Notes: generated by a model not told the origin, from the letters alone. DNA of 64,000 bases from Oreocharis arfaki (GCA_013398015.1 VZRR01002168.1:333301-397300), one strand, 5' to 3'; numbered from the stretch's first letter, positions 1 through 13,400 are shown. Translations and numbers: made by a program.

Positions 1-2289
1 TGCCCTGATCTGTTTACAGTGGTCAGATGTCACACCTACGTATGTTATGGATAGACAAAGATCAGAGTTCATGAAACAGTGACTGGGCGCCTAAAGCAAA
101 GAGAGGGCGTGCATTTAGATTAGCTGGTGAGGAGTGGATGGCTCTGGAAAAGAATGACTTTCACCTTCCCTTGCTCATCTCTGCCACAGTCCCAGCTCTG
201 TGTCCCCAAGCAGCAGCAGCATGTTGAGCACCGGAGACAACCTCACATCTGTGGTGGCAGTGCAGATGTTCACTGTGCACCCACTGGAGATGGGGACAAG
301 CTGGAAGCCTGAGGATGGACACAGCCCACCCAGCACAGGAGAGGCACTGCTCAGGGTGGTGGCCCTGCTGTTGCACCCCAAAGAGCCTTAACTCCAAACA
401 CAAGATGGCTCAGCTTCTGGATGAATTCCTACTGCATGCAAGAGATGTGAGTCACTCGATGAAGTGATTTCCCCCGCCCCCTTTTTTTGGATGAGGAGAC
501 TTCAAGAGAGGGATTTTGAAATATCCAGTCCCTCTTCCAAGAGCTTTCATTAAAACAGCTCATAAAGTTTCTCTGGAAAGTTTAGGAGGCCTTTAAGGAA
601 AAAAAAATTGAAATTAAAATTCAGTTTTATTGAATGAATGGGCAGCACTGCATATATTCACGAAATTAAAATTAATTTGAAAATAATTAAAAATAAGAGA
701 AGCTTAGTGTATGTTTCCAAGTTCTGGATAATATTAAAGTAGCATTAAAAAACTGCAAAGGAAATTTACTGTGAGCAGGTGTTTGAAATAATTGGGGGAG
801 AAAAAGGGTTGACTATTAATTAATGAAGAATTATGAATGTCCCTTGTTGGTTTTTTTTCATGTAGTCAACATATTTTTAACCACATGAACTTAGGGAACA
901 CATTTTAAAAGTGTAGAGTTGCTTTACAGACACATACAGGCAGTTGAGCGTTATTTTAGCCCCATTTATTTTATTTTTGCCAGTGGCATGCATTTAGCAG
1001 GAGCTGTTGAGAAGACCAAGGTACTATAGCAAAGTATTCCTCATCAGTTTTAAAGCACAGATGTCAATATTTTCTGGACAAAAACTCCTACACCAGGGTC
1101 AAAGGCACTGAAAACTAAAACACAGCAACTGGTTTGAAGAAAGGCAAATGAAGAGCAGATGTGTAAGGCCTGGTCATGCACAGGAACTCACTCTGGGCTG
1201 TCACTCCAAAAGGTATTCAGGCACCTACTGAACTCCCCAGGGCCCTGTGTGGACAGATGCTGGAGCACAGTTTTTTCCTGGGCTAACCAGCTAACCTGGG
1301 CTCCTGTTGAAATGGCTGGTGGTCTTGGAGCTGCCTTGAGCAGGTGTAAAGGGGCAGCAGTTTCGTGTCCTGTGCTTTGCTACTGTAAAGTTGTTCTCTT
1401 GTTGATCCCTTCAGCCCCCAAGCTCTGGCAGCCGGATTGCGATGGCTTTGTTCCATGTCGGCCAGGAGCACTGAGCTCTCTGGGGAATGAATGCAACCCT
1501 TTGGTTGATTTAACTCACAGCTTAATCAGGAGAGTGTAATCTTGTACTCTTAGACGTTACACCTGCAGACCTCAGGCTTGTCAAATATAGGCTGGTATTA
1601 AATGAGAGCCTTCCAGTGTAAGAAGCCAAAGTTGTTTCTCAAGTATGGTGCATGTCTCAAGCGCTGCAAGCAGAGCTGTGGATAAACCAGACAGAAAGAG
1701 TGCAACTTACTGAGTATAGGCCAGTGCCAGTCAGAGGTTGCTTCCTGCTTTCTTACCCTGTAACCTTTTTCTCAATTTTTACTCTTGCTCTTTATTTTTT
1801 CACTAACTAGCCCACTAGAAGTTTGATTTAACTCTGCGGGAAACAATAATTCTGATTCCAAACTGTTTTGGTAGTCAATGAGCTCCTAGATGCTGTAAGG
1901 TTAAAGTGCATCCCTCAGACAACAATATGGAATAGGCCAGTGGTGCGAGTGTGACAATTTAGGGAGAAAAGGTCCCTTGAGTGACCAAACACCAAAAATT
2001 TCAGTAATTTCTAATTTCCTCCTTGGTAAACTGGCCTTAAGGACTTCCAGCAAGACTGCAGTCAAGAGCACCTCAAGTCCCAGCTCCTTGCAGAGAGAGC
2101 CAATGTTTTCTTACAAGGAGTGAGTACAAACTGTGAGCCTGAGTCAACCTTTGACAGAGGTACATTTGTTTCAATTGAAATCACTTTTCTCTTCATGTAT
2201 CTAGAGACAGTAGTCGGGAAAAAAGGCCACGCTTCTTTCTGTCACTAATATAAACGACAGGCACATTAAATACAGCAAACAAAAACCCT
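1..2289. other. Intergenic, no gene seen
   Basis: The only sizeable frame (plus strand, 1159-1539, 126 codons) has no recognisable motif, sits in a locally GC-richer patch and has no neighbours. AT-rich sequence at 580-980 holds nothing I can name. This is downstream of the MYLK4 3' end. Confidence 0.6.
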
Positions 2290-2308
2290 GGAGTAAACAA
2301 AATCAGCA

Positions 2309-2314
2309 TTTATT
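2309..2314 (-). terminator. Candidate polyadenylation signal (AATAAA) for MYLK4
   Basis: The plus strand reads TTTATT, so AATAAA on the minus strand. A T/GT-rich tract follows on that strand within 30 bases. It is the most gene-distal good signal before the apparently empty 1-2290 stretch. Confidence 0.3.
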
Positions 2315-4132
2315 CCTCGCTCATCTTTTTACAAGATTGCTTCATGGTTTTCACAAAAGGACACATACCAGAGATACATGAGTTAATCTACAAAACCAGA
2401 TATGCAAACCAAAGTGATAAGGTACGTGAAAATCCACATGCTTCATGATTTAGTTGCCACACGCCTGTCATCTAATTTCAAGGAAAGTTGCCATGGGGTA
2501 CACAAACATTAGTCCTGCCACACCAAAATGTGATCACTAACTGTACAGACACATCTGAACAATATATTTACGAAGCACTATCTCTACCAGTCTTCATCTA
2601 AGTTTGAAACAGGTAGTTAGTTTTTCAGCTACCAAGCCTTCATGGAAGGTGAAACTGTCCAGCATTCCTAGACGGATTCATGCAGTGTTTCATTTCATTC
2701 ACAGGACACACAAGAACAAGTATGTATCGGTGATGATAAAAGTAGCACGTGAAGACGCATCATCCTCCTGGAAGGGGTTCGGAGCATCGGTGCTCATTCA
2801 TTCGTTCATCACTTCTCTGGGAGCAAAACTGCATCTGTTACCACGTATTAAAAGTCCACAAGCTAAGAATTGCCCTGCTCACTGGATCCAGAGGAACAGA
2901 ATCCAGTGATTCCAGGTCTCCATCAGTGGAGAAGAGCTGACAAATACCTTCTTTTCGCAGAGCTCTTGGTGAGGGCATTTTGCTGGAAGAGGCTGCCAGT
3001 GATTTATAGTGTCAGCATTAAACTGAAAATGCTAAAATAACTTGACTCTTACTGCAGCAATTTAACCACTGCAGGAAAAACTATTTCTTGATTGAGATTC
3101 CTTCACTGTTAAAAAGATTAAAGTTCTTTTTATTTTTTCTGATCAGAACTGGTGCAGAGTAGGTATTTTTGGTGGGAAGGTGGGGTGGTTAAACTGGGCT
3201 CTTGTACTACTCACATCACAGAAGGTGGATCTAGCACTTCCCTTATTTATTTCTGTGAGCTACCCTGTTATTCCTGGTTGGAATCGGGAATTTAGCTTGG
3301 CTTTAATTTTATTCAGCTCCTGACATTAGAGGGAATATGAAAACAAAATGAAAAAGCAGCTGCTCTTGTAATCTCCAGAGTGGATCATCCAAGCTGCCAA
3401 CTGCTTGTGCTGTGAGGGTACCCAGAGGAGCGACTCGCTGCAGGTGTTCACAAACATCGACATGATGGTACGGACATCTTTCTGCAGAAGAGGTTTGTGC
3501 CCATTTCATAATCTTCAGGATGTACAACATACGAAAGCAGTTGAAAAACCACTAGTGTCCCATCTAGTGCCGAGTATATTTGCTTCTAATCCTGATGTCA
3601 GTTTTAGACTACTCTAGTATATCTGGCATCCAGTATACCTGCTGCATCTATAGGAGCAGGAATAACAGCATCCTAAATCTTATGAGTGCCAGGTGATAGC
3701 TGTCATGTTCCCAGGATATGGCCTTTAATTTTCACATGTCAGGAAGAATGTGACAACGTGCACAAAACAAAGACTGCGTCTGGGCACTTCATCCCTCCCA
3801 CCGCAACTGATGTTTCTATACCACTCTTGAGGCACCTCCAGTCATCCCTGTCTGTCCGTGAGTGTACAGTTAAATGGAATAACAACAACTAGAACAGTGC
3901 CTTTCATGCCCAAACCTGCTCACAAGCACAGCAATTCACAGTTTCAAAATGCAATCACATAAGCCAATATGTAGCAAAAATTAAAAGCAAACTCACACAA
4001 ATGTAGGTGACTTATTAGAACCTAGTAGCCTTAGTATTATTATGACCTAGTAGAAAATAATTGATGATGTGTCGAAACAACAATTTAACACAGCAGGCTT
4101 TAGCTATTAGTCATTACAGAACACATTTAAAT

Positions 4133-4290
4133 CATAAAATCATAGAATAGTAGAATAGTTTGAGTTGGAAGTGACCTTTAAAGGCATCTAGTCCAACCTA
4201 CCCACAGTGAGAAATGATGTCTCCCACCAGATCAGGTTGCTTAAAGTCCTGTCCAACTCAACCTAGAATGTTTCCAGAGGTAGGGCAAAG
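4133..4290 (-). repeat. CR1 LINE fragment, 3' end, 5'-truncated
   Basis: The plus strand carries the reverse complement of the CR1 3' terminus: AATCATAGAATAGTAGAATAG, then a GAGTTGGAAGTGACCTTTAA block, ATCTAGTCCAACCTACCC, and CACCAGATCAGGTTGC. The ATTCTATGAT-type terminal octamers place the element's 3' end at the low coordinate, so it lies on the minus strand, sense to MYLK4. It is moderately diverged. Confidence 0.85.
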
Positions 4291-4436
4291 TAAAACAGAA
4301 CCCAGACCAAACTTGAATATGTGAGCACACACACAAAACAGCATGCTGCACGAAGTGCAATGAGACATGATTAGGAAGCCACTAAAAAGAATCTGTCTCA
4401 AGCTATTATTTAACGAAAATTACAACAGCCAGAAAA

Positions 4437-4660
4437 GATCACAGAATTATAGAATTTTTAGGGTTGAAAGGGACCTCTGGAGATCATCCAGTCCAACCCT
4501 CCTGCCAAGGCAGGGTCACCTAAAGCAGGAGACACAGGAACACATCGAGGGGGGGTTGGAATGTCTCCAGAGAGGGAGATGCCATGAGCTCCCTGGACAG
4601 CCTGTTCCAGTGCTCTGCCATCCTCAATGTAAAGAAGCTCTTCCTCATGTTGAGGTGGAT
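4437..4660 (-). repeat. CR1 LINE fragment, 3' end, 5'-truncated (second copy)
   Basis: The plus strand reads GATCACAGAATTATAGAAT, GGTTGAAAGGGACCTCTGGA, ATCATCCAGTCCAACCCTCC, TGTCTCCAGAGAGGGAGA, CAGCCTGTTCCAGTGCTCTG and AAAGAAGCTCTTCCTCATGT, the standard CR1 3' block in reverse complement. The orientation is the same as the copy 150 bp away. The subfamily differs: this copy has the caggaacacatcgagg segment. A 135-codon plus-strand open frame here is a by-product of the repeat. Confidence 0.9.
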
Positions 4661-7264
4661 ACAAGACACAAATATACATCTCTGGAGACATTTTTCTCAG
4701 GCACATTGCTATACAGAGCAGTGATGATTACACAGCACCGTAATTTTTTACTCTTGGTAACAATAGGGCCCTAGGTAATGTACCTCCCTTTTGACTCGGT
4801 GCTGCAGATCCAGCATCTGTGGAGCAAAAGCAGAAGTGTGCTTGGGATTCTTTCCTCCTCCACTGGACACTTGCAGGTCCACACTTAGGTTTAACCCTGG
4901 GCACCAAATGGCACTTTCAGTCACTGCAGAGACTTGCTCAGTCCAACCTCCTCTGACTGCCCCTCCCTCAACTTCACCCCCCACTGCAGGAGCTGTTCCA
5001 AGAATGAAACAGTGGCACCATTTACAGACAAGACTATAGAGTGTGACCACCATTATCCATGTCATTAAGAATGGAAGTTTAATGCCTTGATTGTGTTAGC
5101 ACACTGCCCTGTTGCACAAGCCAGAGGCTGCTGAGGGGTTCCCTCCTCAACTCATGCCTAAACTCTCAAGGTGTGGGAAATACATCCAGCTCTTCTATCC
5201 TCCCATGTGTTCCTATTTCTGACAGCACTGTACAGATGAGCTTGGGGGATATGCTCAACGGAGGCCATGTTTTCCTACAGCTCCTAGAGAATTTGTGGTT
5301 GACTCAGTGCAACGCACTCCAACACTGGGCTGATCTTCATGCCACTAAGCTCTTAATTACTACTCAGATGTATGTATCAACAAATAATAAATCCTCTTAA
5401 TTCAACTGAGCTACAATGCAGAAAAGACTGTAGTCACACTATTATTTTAGTATAGGTAATAAGGTTCAAAATTACATGCAATTAATCCATATCTGTATAA
5501 AATCTACCACAAGAAAAACAAAACCTTGATCCAATTCTACAATAGTGGCACTAAAGTGCATAATGAGATCCTGTCACTCCAAAGTGGTTTTATGCATTTT
5601 AGTCTGATCATGGAGTTGTTTACTGTACAAAAAGCTACAATTATCTTGAAGACAGTCAGAACAGGAGTGGAAACTCCAGCCCTAACAGAAAGGTAGCTTT
5701 TCTACTTTTTTTTTTTTCCAGGCAAAAATAAATGGTGACTAAAAACAAGCAGCCCAGATTCTATCTAAAATCCATATGCTTATTTTCTTGCTTTGAGACT
5801 GCTCAGCCTTTTCCCAAAGAAACTTCAGTTTCTGCTTGTCAAAGTTTACTTTAGTTAAGACTACAGATGAGGACTTGAAGGTGGCAGTGCTCTATATTGT
5901 ATAAAAGGTACAGGATGTGTCTATGTGATTGCAGTATTTGCAACCTCTGGTGCAACACATCAGTATTACCAAGATGTCACAGCTGTAAGAAGCCCAGTTC
6001 ATTTACAGGAGCAGTCTTAAAAGAGGTACTACAATGATTTTAAAACAGTAGATCAAACTGGCTGTAGTGTGATGGCCGTGATGTCCCATTAATGGGCCCC
6101 TTTTTATTTCAAAATGAATCCTATCCAGAAAGGACAAAGGTGTGAGAAGCAATTCATTGCATGGTGATGAATAATACAGTTTTGTCTTTATGTTGATCCC
6201 TTTTCTAAAAAGACAGAACTTAAATATATAAACATATGAAATGCATAGATAAACATATAGAGATAGCTATGTTAATATGTGGTTTGATCATAACTGGATT
6301 AAGCAAAGACAATGTAAAGACACCACAACAGCATGATTAAATAAAATACTCATTACAATTTGCATTTATGTAGTTCTGAAACCAAGCAGTCAGAAAGCCA
6401 TATACAGCAGGAAATAAGTCTCATTATTTTAACTTCAGAGCCTTGGCAATTCAGATTCACTTAATGATGAGCCAAATTCAAACAACCTCAGGTAAAGAAT
6501 TCAGCTGTTCTGACTTCCATTATTTTAAACCCAGTTAAGAATCAGAAAGGCTTGGGAGCAAAATAAGAAAACTTTAGAAATACAGAGGATTTTTATTTGA
6601 ACTTATAGTCAGAGGTTATAATGAGCAAAGCACTGACTCACCTCTTTGCCAGTGCTCTTAATGAGTTAAATTAGCATTAAACAGATTAGCTGATATGAAA
6701 TCACCCTCTGTTAAAATAACTGAATTATACTTGCATTTTGGAGAACAGAGTCTGCATGGGTACAAGTGAATAGTGCCTTGTTCTCTTTCTTGTTCAATTA
6801 ATCCAAGTGTATTTACAGCGAGCAGTAATTCATCAGGCTAAAAAATCCTGAAGTGTGGCATATCACAGTTGCAGCAAATTCACCTACATGCACGGAAAGC
6901 CTCATTTCTCCCTTTCACTGGTGTTACATTAACATGGTTTTAACTCTGGTTGAGCTAATCCTTAACTCATTTTAGTGTGACAGGAAAAACAAACTTCAAA
7001 TCTTCTACATAAGGCAGCTTTAAATTTGCTGCAATTTTTTAATGCTTTATGTTATTTGACTCCATTGCCAAATGAACCTTGGCTACAGATTGCCTTCTGG
7101 GCTGAGATGAGAAACAGTTAAATTTACACTATAATTTGAACTTTAAAGAGCCTTTGATAAGTAAATGAGGATATAAGACTGGACAGAGAAAAGTTCATTA
7201 TGAAACCAAGCTAATGTAGCACTTGTAGGCATGGAGAAAGTGCTGCTCCAGAAGAAACACGTTC

Positions 7265-7459
7265 CTACAACCTGGAGAAATACTTTCCTTCTCTCAACAG
7301 CTGAATAGAGAAGAAGCAGTTCCACAATGCTGGGACTTGTCCTGCAACTAAAGTGCTGTTGGTCCATTTAGTAGAAGTCTCAGTCATGGCAGGGGGTAAA
7401 GCACCGAGACTGCTGATATTTTCAAATCTCTTAGCAGCAGTAACCACACAGCAGCTTTT
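7265..7459 (-). CDS. MYLK4: MYLK4 candidate 3'-most coding exon: calmodulin-binding core relic
   Basis: After the acceptor TTATTTTGCAG the frame reads KSCC, VVTAAKRFENISSLGAL, and about 43 further residues to TAG at 7265-7267. It aligns with the second half of the skeletal MLCK calmodulin-binding peptide M13 ([20 protein letters not shown]) and with KHFYVVTAANRLRKF of MYLK3. The exon enters in phase 0, as does its counterpart position in relatives. The phase also fits the donor at 9745, so KQK|KSCC would be an in-frame join. The last 43 residues match nothing I recognise and probably arose by read-through beyond an older stop. Whether it is still spliced is unknown. Confidence 0.6.
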   Translation of the reverse strand, partial: KSCCVVTAAKRFENISSLGALPPAMTETSTKWTNSTLVAGQVPALWNCFFSIQLLREGKYFSRL

Positions 7460-10400
7460 CTGCAAAATAAACAAAACAAGAATCCAGTTAATTCAGCAGT
7501 ATGTTTTTTCATTTGGTTAAGTGTTCTTGGACAACCACATGATGGTTTCTTTGTGCATAGAGAAAAGAAAGCAGCACTGAAGCTCCTTGCTTACAAAGGA
7601 TTCTCACAAACACCTTTTCTGGGAAATGTTTTATGCAATATTAAAAAGACAATGCCTCTTTGTTAAGTGGAGAATTGATCCTGAAGGTCTCTCGTGAAAT
7701 GCAGCTACTCTGCGTTTTTTGCCTCTCCCGTCATACAGATCACAGTATGCAAAGGCATGCTGCAAACCTCTCCATTTATTTGTGTTACCACTGCAAGCAT
7801 TTATAATGCCAGGTCTAAATCAACTGGCACTTGAGTGCATTATTTTGGGTTAAATGTGGTAACCATACTACTTGCCTGATAAAAATAGCTAAAGGGATTC
7901 TTTAAAAATAAAGCACAGCCATGACTTTAGATCCACTCATTAAGTAAACTCAAATAAACTCCAAAAAGAAAAACACACACAGAGGAAATAACACTGTGAA
8001 AGCCAAAACCAGATTTTCCTGCAAGTTAGATCATGGGTAGGTTACTGTGTTACAAAGCTATTAAAAGTTTATTTTAAAATAATTTTGACTGCCGTTGGAC
8101 ACTCAATTTATCTTAAAGTTGACTAAGGTTGTAATAGAAAATTGTGTAATACCATGCTTCCTGCATTAGAGAGGAAGAATTTTCACCATTTTGTTGCTGT
8201 GTTTGTTGCCACAAGTTAGTGGCTTGAAATGGGAAATACAGATACAAACACCAGTCTTGCAAGAGGGCTGGAAAACCTGTCTAGAAAACTACTGCGTAGA
8301 AATGCACAGGTGAGTGGATCAAAGCTTTACGGAATCTGTCTCACCATCAGGGAAGTGAGGGTGAATACTGAGGATCACAAAGAGGTATAAATTCCCAGTG
8401 GATTTCCACTCCAGAAGTTGATGATCAGATATTACTGTCTCAGGAAGTTACATGGCTTCAGAGAGCAACTAGGATGTAATAACGGTGCCTTAGTCCTTAC
8501 CGGCTTCCACTGTACCATGGAAAGGCATCTTCATGTCCCTGAAATAGCTCATGTAAAGATCGTTACCTTCCGTGTTACTGCACTACACTGTATAAAATCT
8601 GCTCTAATCTTACTTAGAACAAGAATTCCAACCTCTCACAATACTCTCTTTTTCACATGTTCCTGGAAAAAACTCGTTGCAAAAAAACGCCAGTCCTTCC
8701 ATCACTTGCCCTACGAAGCAGATGATGGATGATGGCACCATTAAAAACTTGTTAGTGGTGAAAGGCAGACTACTTTTATTTTGGCATCCTGTTGTTACTC
8801 ATGACACACTACTAAAAGGAAGTGGTTTTGCAGTGTATGTGTGTGTTCTCAGCCTAATTCACGTCTTGACCCTCCACTGAGTTTTGCCCAGAGATGGCCT
8901 CCAGAGCCTTTGAGCAGCTCCCCTGGTCCTTGAACAGAGCCACCAATTTCTGCAGTAGCTGGTGAAAGTGGCTGTGGGAATCGGAGTACTGGTTTATGGA
9001 GACACTGCACTGCCTGAGGTAGAGCGATTTCAAAGTGGCTGAGTGAGTCAAAGACCAGAGACAGAAAAAAGAGAGCAGACTTGAGTCTCCCTGATCGCCA
9101 GGGGAGGCAACCAAGCCAGCCTGAGAACCACTAATGAACTGTTTGTTAATGAAAGGGCGAAGACAAGGAGCCAGGGAAATAGGACAGAGAGATGCTCTGT
9201 CAAAATTATTTGGGTTGCTAAAACGGAAGGTAAGTGCCCTGTCAGAACTGGGTCCTTGGACGTGTGGAGCAGCTTCTTTTAGGAGACACCTTGCTTTGAT
9301 TTCGCTGCAGTTAGTCAAGCTACCCTGAGGGTCTGGCCCGTGCCTCTGCTAAAAAGTTATTACTTTTCATATTTCTACCCTTTTTAAACTGCACTTCTTA
9401 CCACAGCATGAAAACCCAAAAGCTTTCAACACTGAAAAATTATTGGGTGAAATCCTGCCCCATGAGAGCCAGTGGGAGCATAACCATTCCCTCTAAAATG
9501 GCCAGGGTTTGCAGCACATATGGCTCCATACCCATTAATTATTTTGCACGTTGCTGTTACTTGGTATAAGTAATAGAGCCAGTTTACATTTTGAATGCTT
9601 TCCAGACAGCAGCAGGGGTTGTGGTGGTGAATACAGTTTGGACCATGCACTTTGGACTATACAAGGTTTTCAGCTGCCCACTGATCGCTTCCACAGGGGC
9701 TACAGCTTTTACATCTGAAGGAACATTTGGGACCTGAAACAAACCTTCTGTTTGGCAGCTCTTTCAGAGAGGTTATTGAGCCAGGGGTGCTTGAGACACA
9801 CAGTCACCTTTAGCCTTTTTCTAAGGAAAAGAGAAAAGAAAAGAAAACAAACAAACAAAGAAGATACCATTATTGGAGCAGCAATTGAAGATCAATCATA
9901 TCTTACCTCTACTTAAGGTGATGGCAGAAGAACACTGCAATATGAGCATGTTGAGTGAAGCTACCTTGCAAAGCACAGGTATGAATAACAAATACTTGGG
10001 GGAGAGGATGCAAAGGAAAACAAAAGCTGTAAGGTTTGCATTAGGGTAGCATTTCCTGAGGAAAAAAAATAGTGGAAGGACAGAAGGAAGGAAGAAGGAC
10101 AGCAGTTTGTGTCCTTGTTGCACTTGGAAAAGGCTGTCTGTTCCCCAGATTGCAGAAATCAGAGCTTCTGAAACTGGAGCCCAGCTAAAGGAGTCAAATT
10201 GTATCCTATGAAAACCTCTGAAGATATATTAACCATGATAAACTCTCCTATTTTTCCTGTGCACACGCACTTACAAATCTTCTAATAATCTCATGGGTAT
10301 TTCTGTTCTGGGAGAGTACAACAAAAACTAAATTGAAGTGAAAATTAGAATAACTTATTTGATTTTTATATCCTATTTTATAGTAATTCTGGTTATCCTT

Positions 10401-13400
10401 ACTCTATAACAGGAATACTTTGCAAGGATAGAGCCGTAAAGACACTATCCAGTCCATCCCACCACCTCATCAGCAGAGCTACCTCTGCTTGATTATCATC
10501 AGAATATTTGCTCTTATTTTAATAACATTATTTTGGTAATTAATAAGATCGTCCATTAATTCTTAATGATGGCTGTATGTCAAGATGCCCCATGACATAT
10601 ACATCATAGGCAGAGCAGCAGTCATTTTATTAACACAGAAGCGCTTTGCCTGCAAAGGAAGAAGTGAATATTGCACTTCAAATGCTGTAAAAATTCTGAA
10701 ACCTGCTTAAAATTATCCTGCTGGGAACCACTGAATCACAGAGTGGACTCAGAAACAGCCAACAGCAGTGCCACCAACAGCATGAATCTCCAAAAATTAC
10801 TGACACAGGAATAACCAAAGTGATTTAAAATCTTGTTGTTCCTCCAGATCAGCCCAACTGAGTTGCATGCTTGAGGAAACAACTTCTCCTTTTGTGTTGG
10901 CCACTAAGCTGGTTACCAGCGAAGGGCAAGAAGGGCCTAAGTACAAAGGTATGCACTAGGTGAAGTTCATAGCAATGTTGGGAAAGGTATCTCCTTGGAA
11001 GGGGCAGGATGAAATCTAACAGCACTGATGAGGGACTTCGAGAAAGCCTGAAAGGGTTTTCAAAGCAGGAAAAAGAATCATTCCCAGCTGGAAAAAAAAT
11101 TACATATGGTAATTTAGTGCTCATTTTGCAAATACTTTCATTTTGCTAAGAAATGGATCCACTCAGCAACACACAGCATTGCATGATCTTATATTTCCTC
11201 CCAGACATGCAAGAACTGATGAGCAAGTGTGAGCATGCAAATAGTAACAGCTAAAAAAAGCAATGGGGCATGAGGCTCACAATGACAAGAAATGAATCAG
11301 CAACAAAGACTCAAATGAAGTTAAGAAAAATGTCAAAGCAAAGTGACGTAGCAACACAAGAGGGCAACAGCAGATGCACAAGGATATTTAAATGTAGGGA
11401 CCTGGAGTCTGTAGTGGAGCTTGTGGTCTGTTAACCATGGGTGTTTTAAGGCAGCAGTTGCACTTAATCTCCAGCTAGAGGAAAACCAGAATGCCATTAA
11501 GAGTTTTTCCCAGAACTGTACAATTCAGCAATTTTCTGCTACAGGTCATGTGTTCTGCCATCATGCAATGCTGTCATTTCAGAACAGTATGACAGATGGC
11601 AGATGAATTAAGTTTTGTTTCACAGCAAAAATGCATTCAGGTAATTTCAGAGCATTTGACGGATACAATGAACAACATCAATGAAGTGTCATTATAATAC
11701 TATATGTAGACATAAAAATCTTAGATAAGTCATATTAGCTCTGCAATGGAGCAGCACAAGGGACACAACTGTGTCATGATGGCATGGAACACACATTTCA
11801 AAGATACAGGATTATATACCATTTTTCCTTGATGAGAAGCTTTGATATGAAATCTTTGGCCTCATCAGAAACATCTCGAAATTCCTCATCTTCAAAATCC
11901 CAGTTACAGGCCAGGATATTGTTGAGGGTCTCATTGTCATCATCACCCAAAAAAGGAGACAATCCAGTGAGGCTGAAGTAAAAAGGAATATGTTCAGTCC
12001 TCCTGTCTTTCCCTCCTCCTGTACATGGTCTCCAGTGTGCCTGCTGAGATTATTCTGTCACTCTGGCCTATCTTACAAAATACTACTGGCTAAGAAGGTC
12101 TCCAGACCATTCCCATTTTCTCCACTATTTACATGTTTAAATAATCACCCGTCTTCTCTAACACACCAAACATTACTGTCTTTTATGGTAGGTCATATTT
12201 TCTAGACCTCTGATCACCCTTGCACAACCCACTGGGAATTTACCAAGCAGCCTATACTATTCTGGAAGTGTGATGCTCAAACACTCCTGAGAGATGTGCA
12301 AAAAAACAAAAAGTTGATGGCAATTGGAAAAGAGGAGAGATTTCTCAATATGGAACTTGGAAAGAAGTCTACATTTCCTACTTTGGGTACACATTTTTTC
12401 ACTCTTCCAGTATAACAGCAAACTTGGATGACTGACACAGTTCAACCTGGAAACAGCTTACAAAGCAGATACCGAATCCTACTTACAGCATATAAGCAAT
12501 GACTCCTAAACTCCACATGTCTGTAGGAAAAGAGACAAATTCATAATTCACAACTTCAGGAGCAAGAAATTCTGGAGTCCCGAAGTTAACTCGAAGTTTT
12601 TCCCTGGGTTTATATCTAGGAAATTGAAACATTAACAAAGGACATCAATTAAAGTCCTTATTAAAGTTGCATCGTCAATTCTCTAGCACTTAGAGGAATT
12701 CCAGAAGCATACAGAAAATTCAGTAGGAAAACAAGGACAGACAGAGGTACAAACTAAAAAGAAATATGCCCATATAGAAAATGAAATGTGTTTGCAAGCT
12801 GTATATCATACTAGGACAAAATACAACTGCTATAAAAAGGAAGAAATTCATGTTTCAAGGACTTCTCAGAGCAGCTCTTAACCATCCTTTCGGGACTTCT
12901 CCATATCATAGGCATGAAATTTCTAACCAGTAAATCCTTCACTGAGGTTATAGCACCTAATTAAACTAGAAAGTGATATAGCATGGGATATATTATAAGA
13001 GCCCTCGATAGTATATTACACTCTCTTTTGAAATATTTCTTAGTACTGGAGACGAGAAACTACACAAGATGTACCACTGGTTTTGTCCATTTTAGCTGCT
13101 CCAGGATACTTATATGCATGCTTAGTGAGAATCAGCCCTCTTTCAACCTTCTACCTGAAAAGAAGGTTTCAGGACAAATCTTTTTCACTCATGTCCAAAC
13201 ATTCCATTTTAAAAGGTATCTACGGTTAAAAGAAACAAATTCATCCTAAGAAGAGTAGAAGACCATCATGTACCAAACACATCATTGTAGGGATACAACG
13301 CTTTTTTCATTGTTTCCTAATTCATTTATGATTAGTGAGAACACATGCATGTACCTTCTTGCCAATCCAAAATCAATAATTTTTATTTGATTTGCCTCTC

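Larger units (their letters stand above)
2290..7264 (-). other. MYLK4: Probable MYLK4 3' UTR
   Basis: No coding exon is visible on either strand. A minus-strand AATAAA at 2309-2314 followed by U-rich sequence (TTTTGTTTACTCC, then GTTTTTGTTTGCTG) would give cleavage near 2290. That makes a 3' UTR of about 5 kb if the last exon is used. Other minus-strand AATAAA matches lie inside, for example near 6591. The stretch contains two CR1 fragments. The extent is inferred, not shown. Confidence 0.35.

Noticed and set aside
1159..1539. 126-codon plus-strand ORF
   Set aside because: No motif, no splice context and no neighbours; composition fits a GC-richer non-coding patch.
4367..4774. 135-codon plus-strand ORF
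   Set aside because: It spans the reverse complement of a CR1 3' end and is a repeat by-product.
10425..10490. Possible short CR1 fragment
   Set aside because: Only a CTATCCAGTCCATCCCACCA-type similarity, with no terminal octamer or second landmark.
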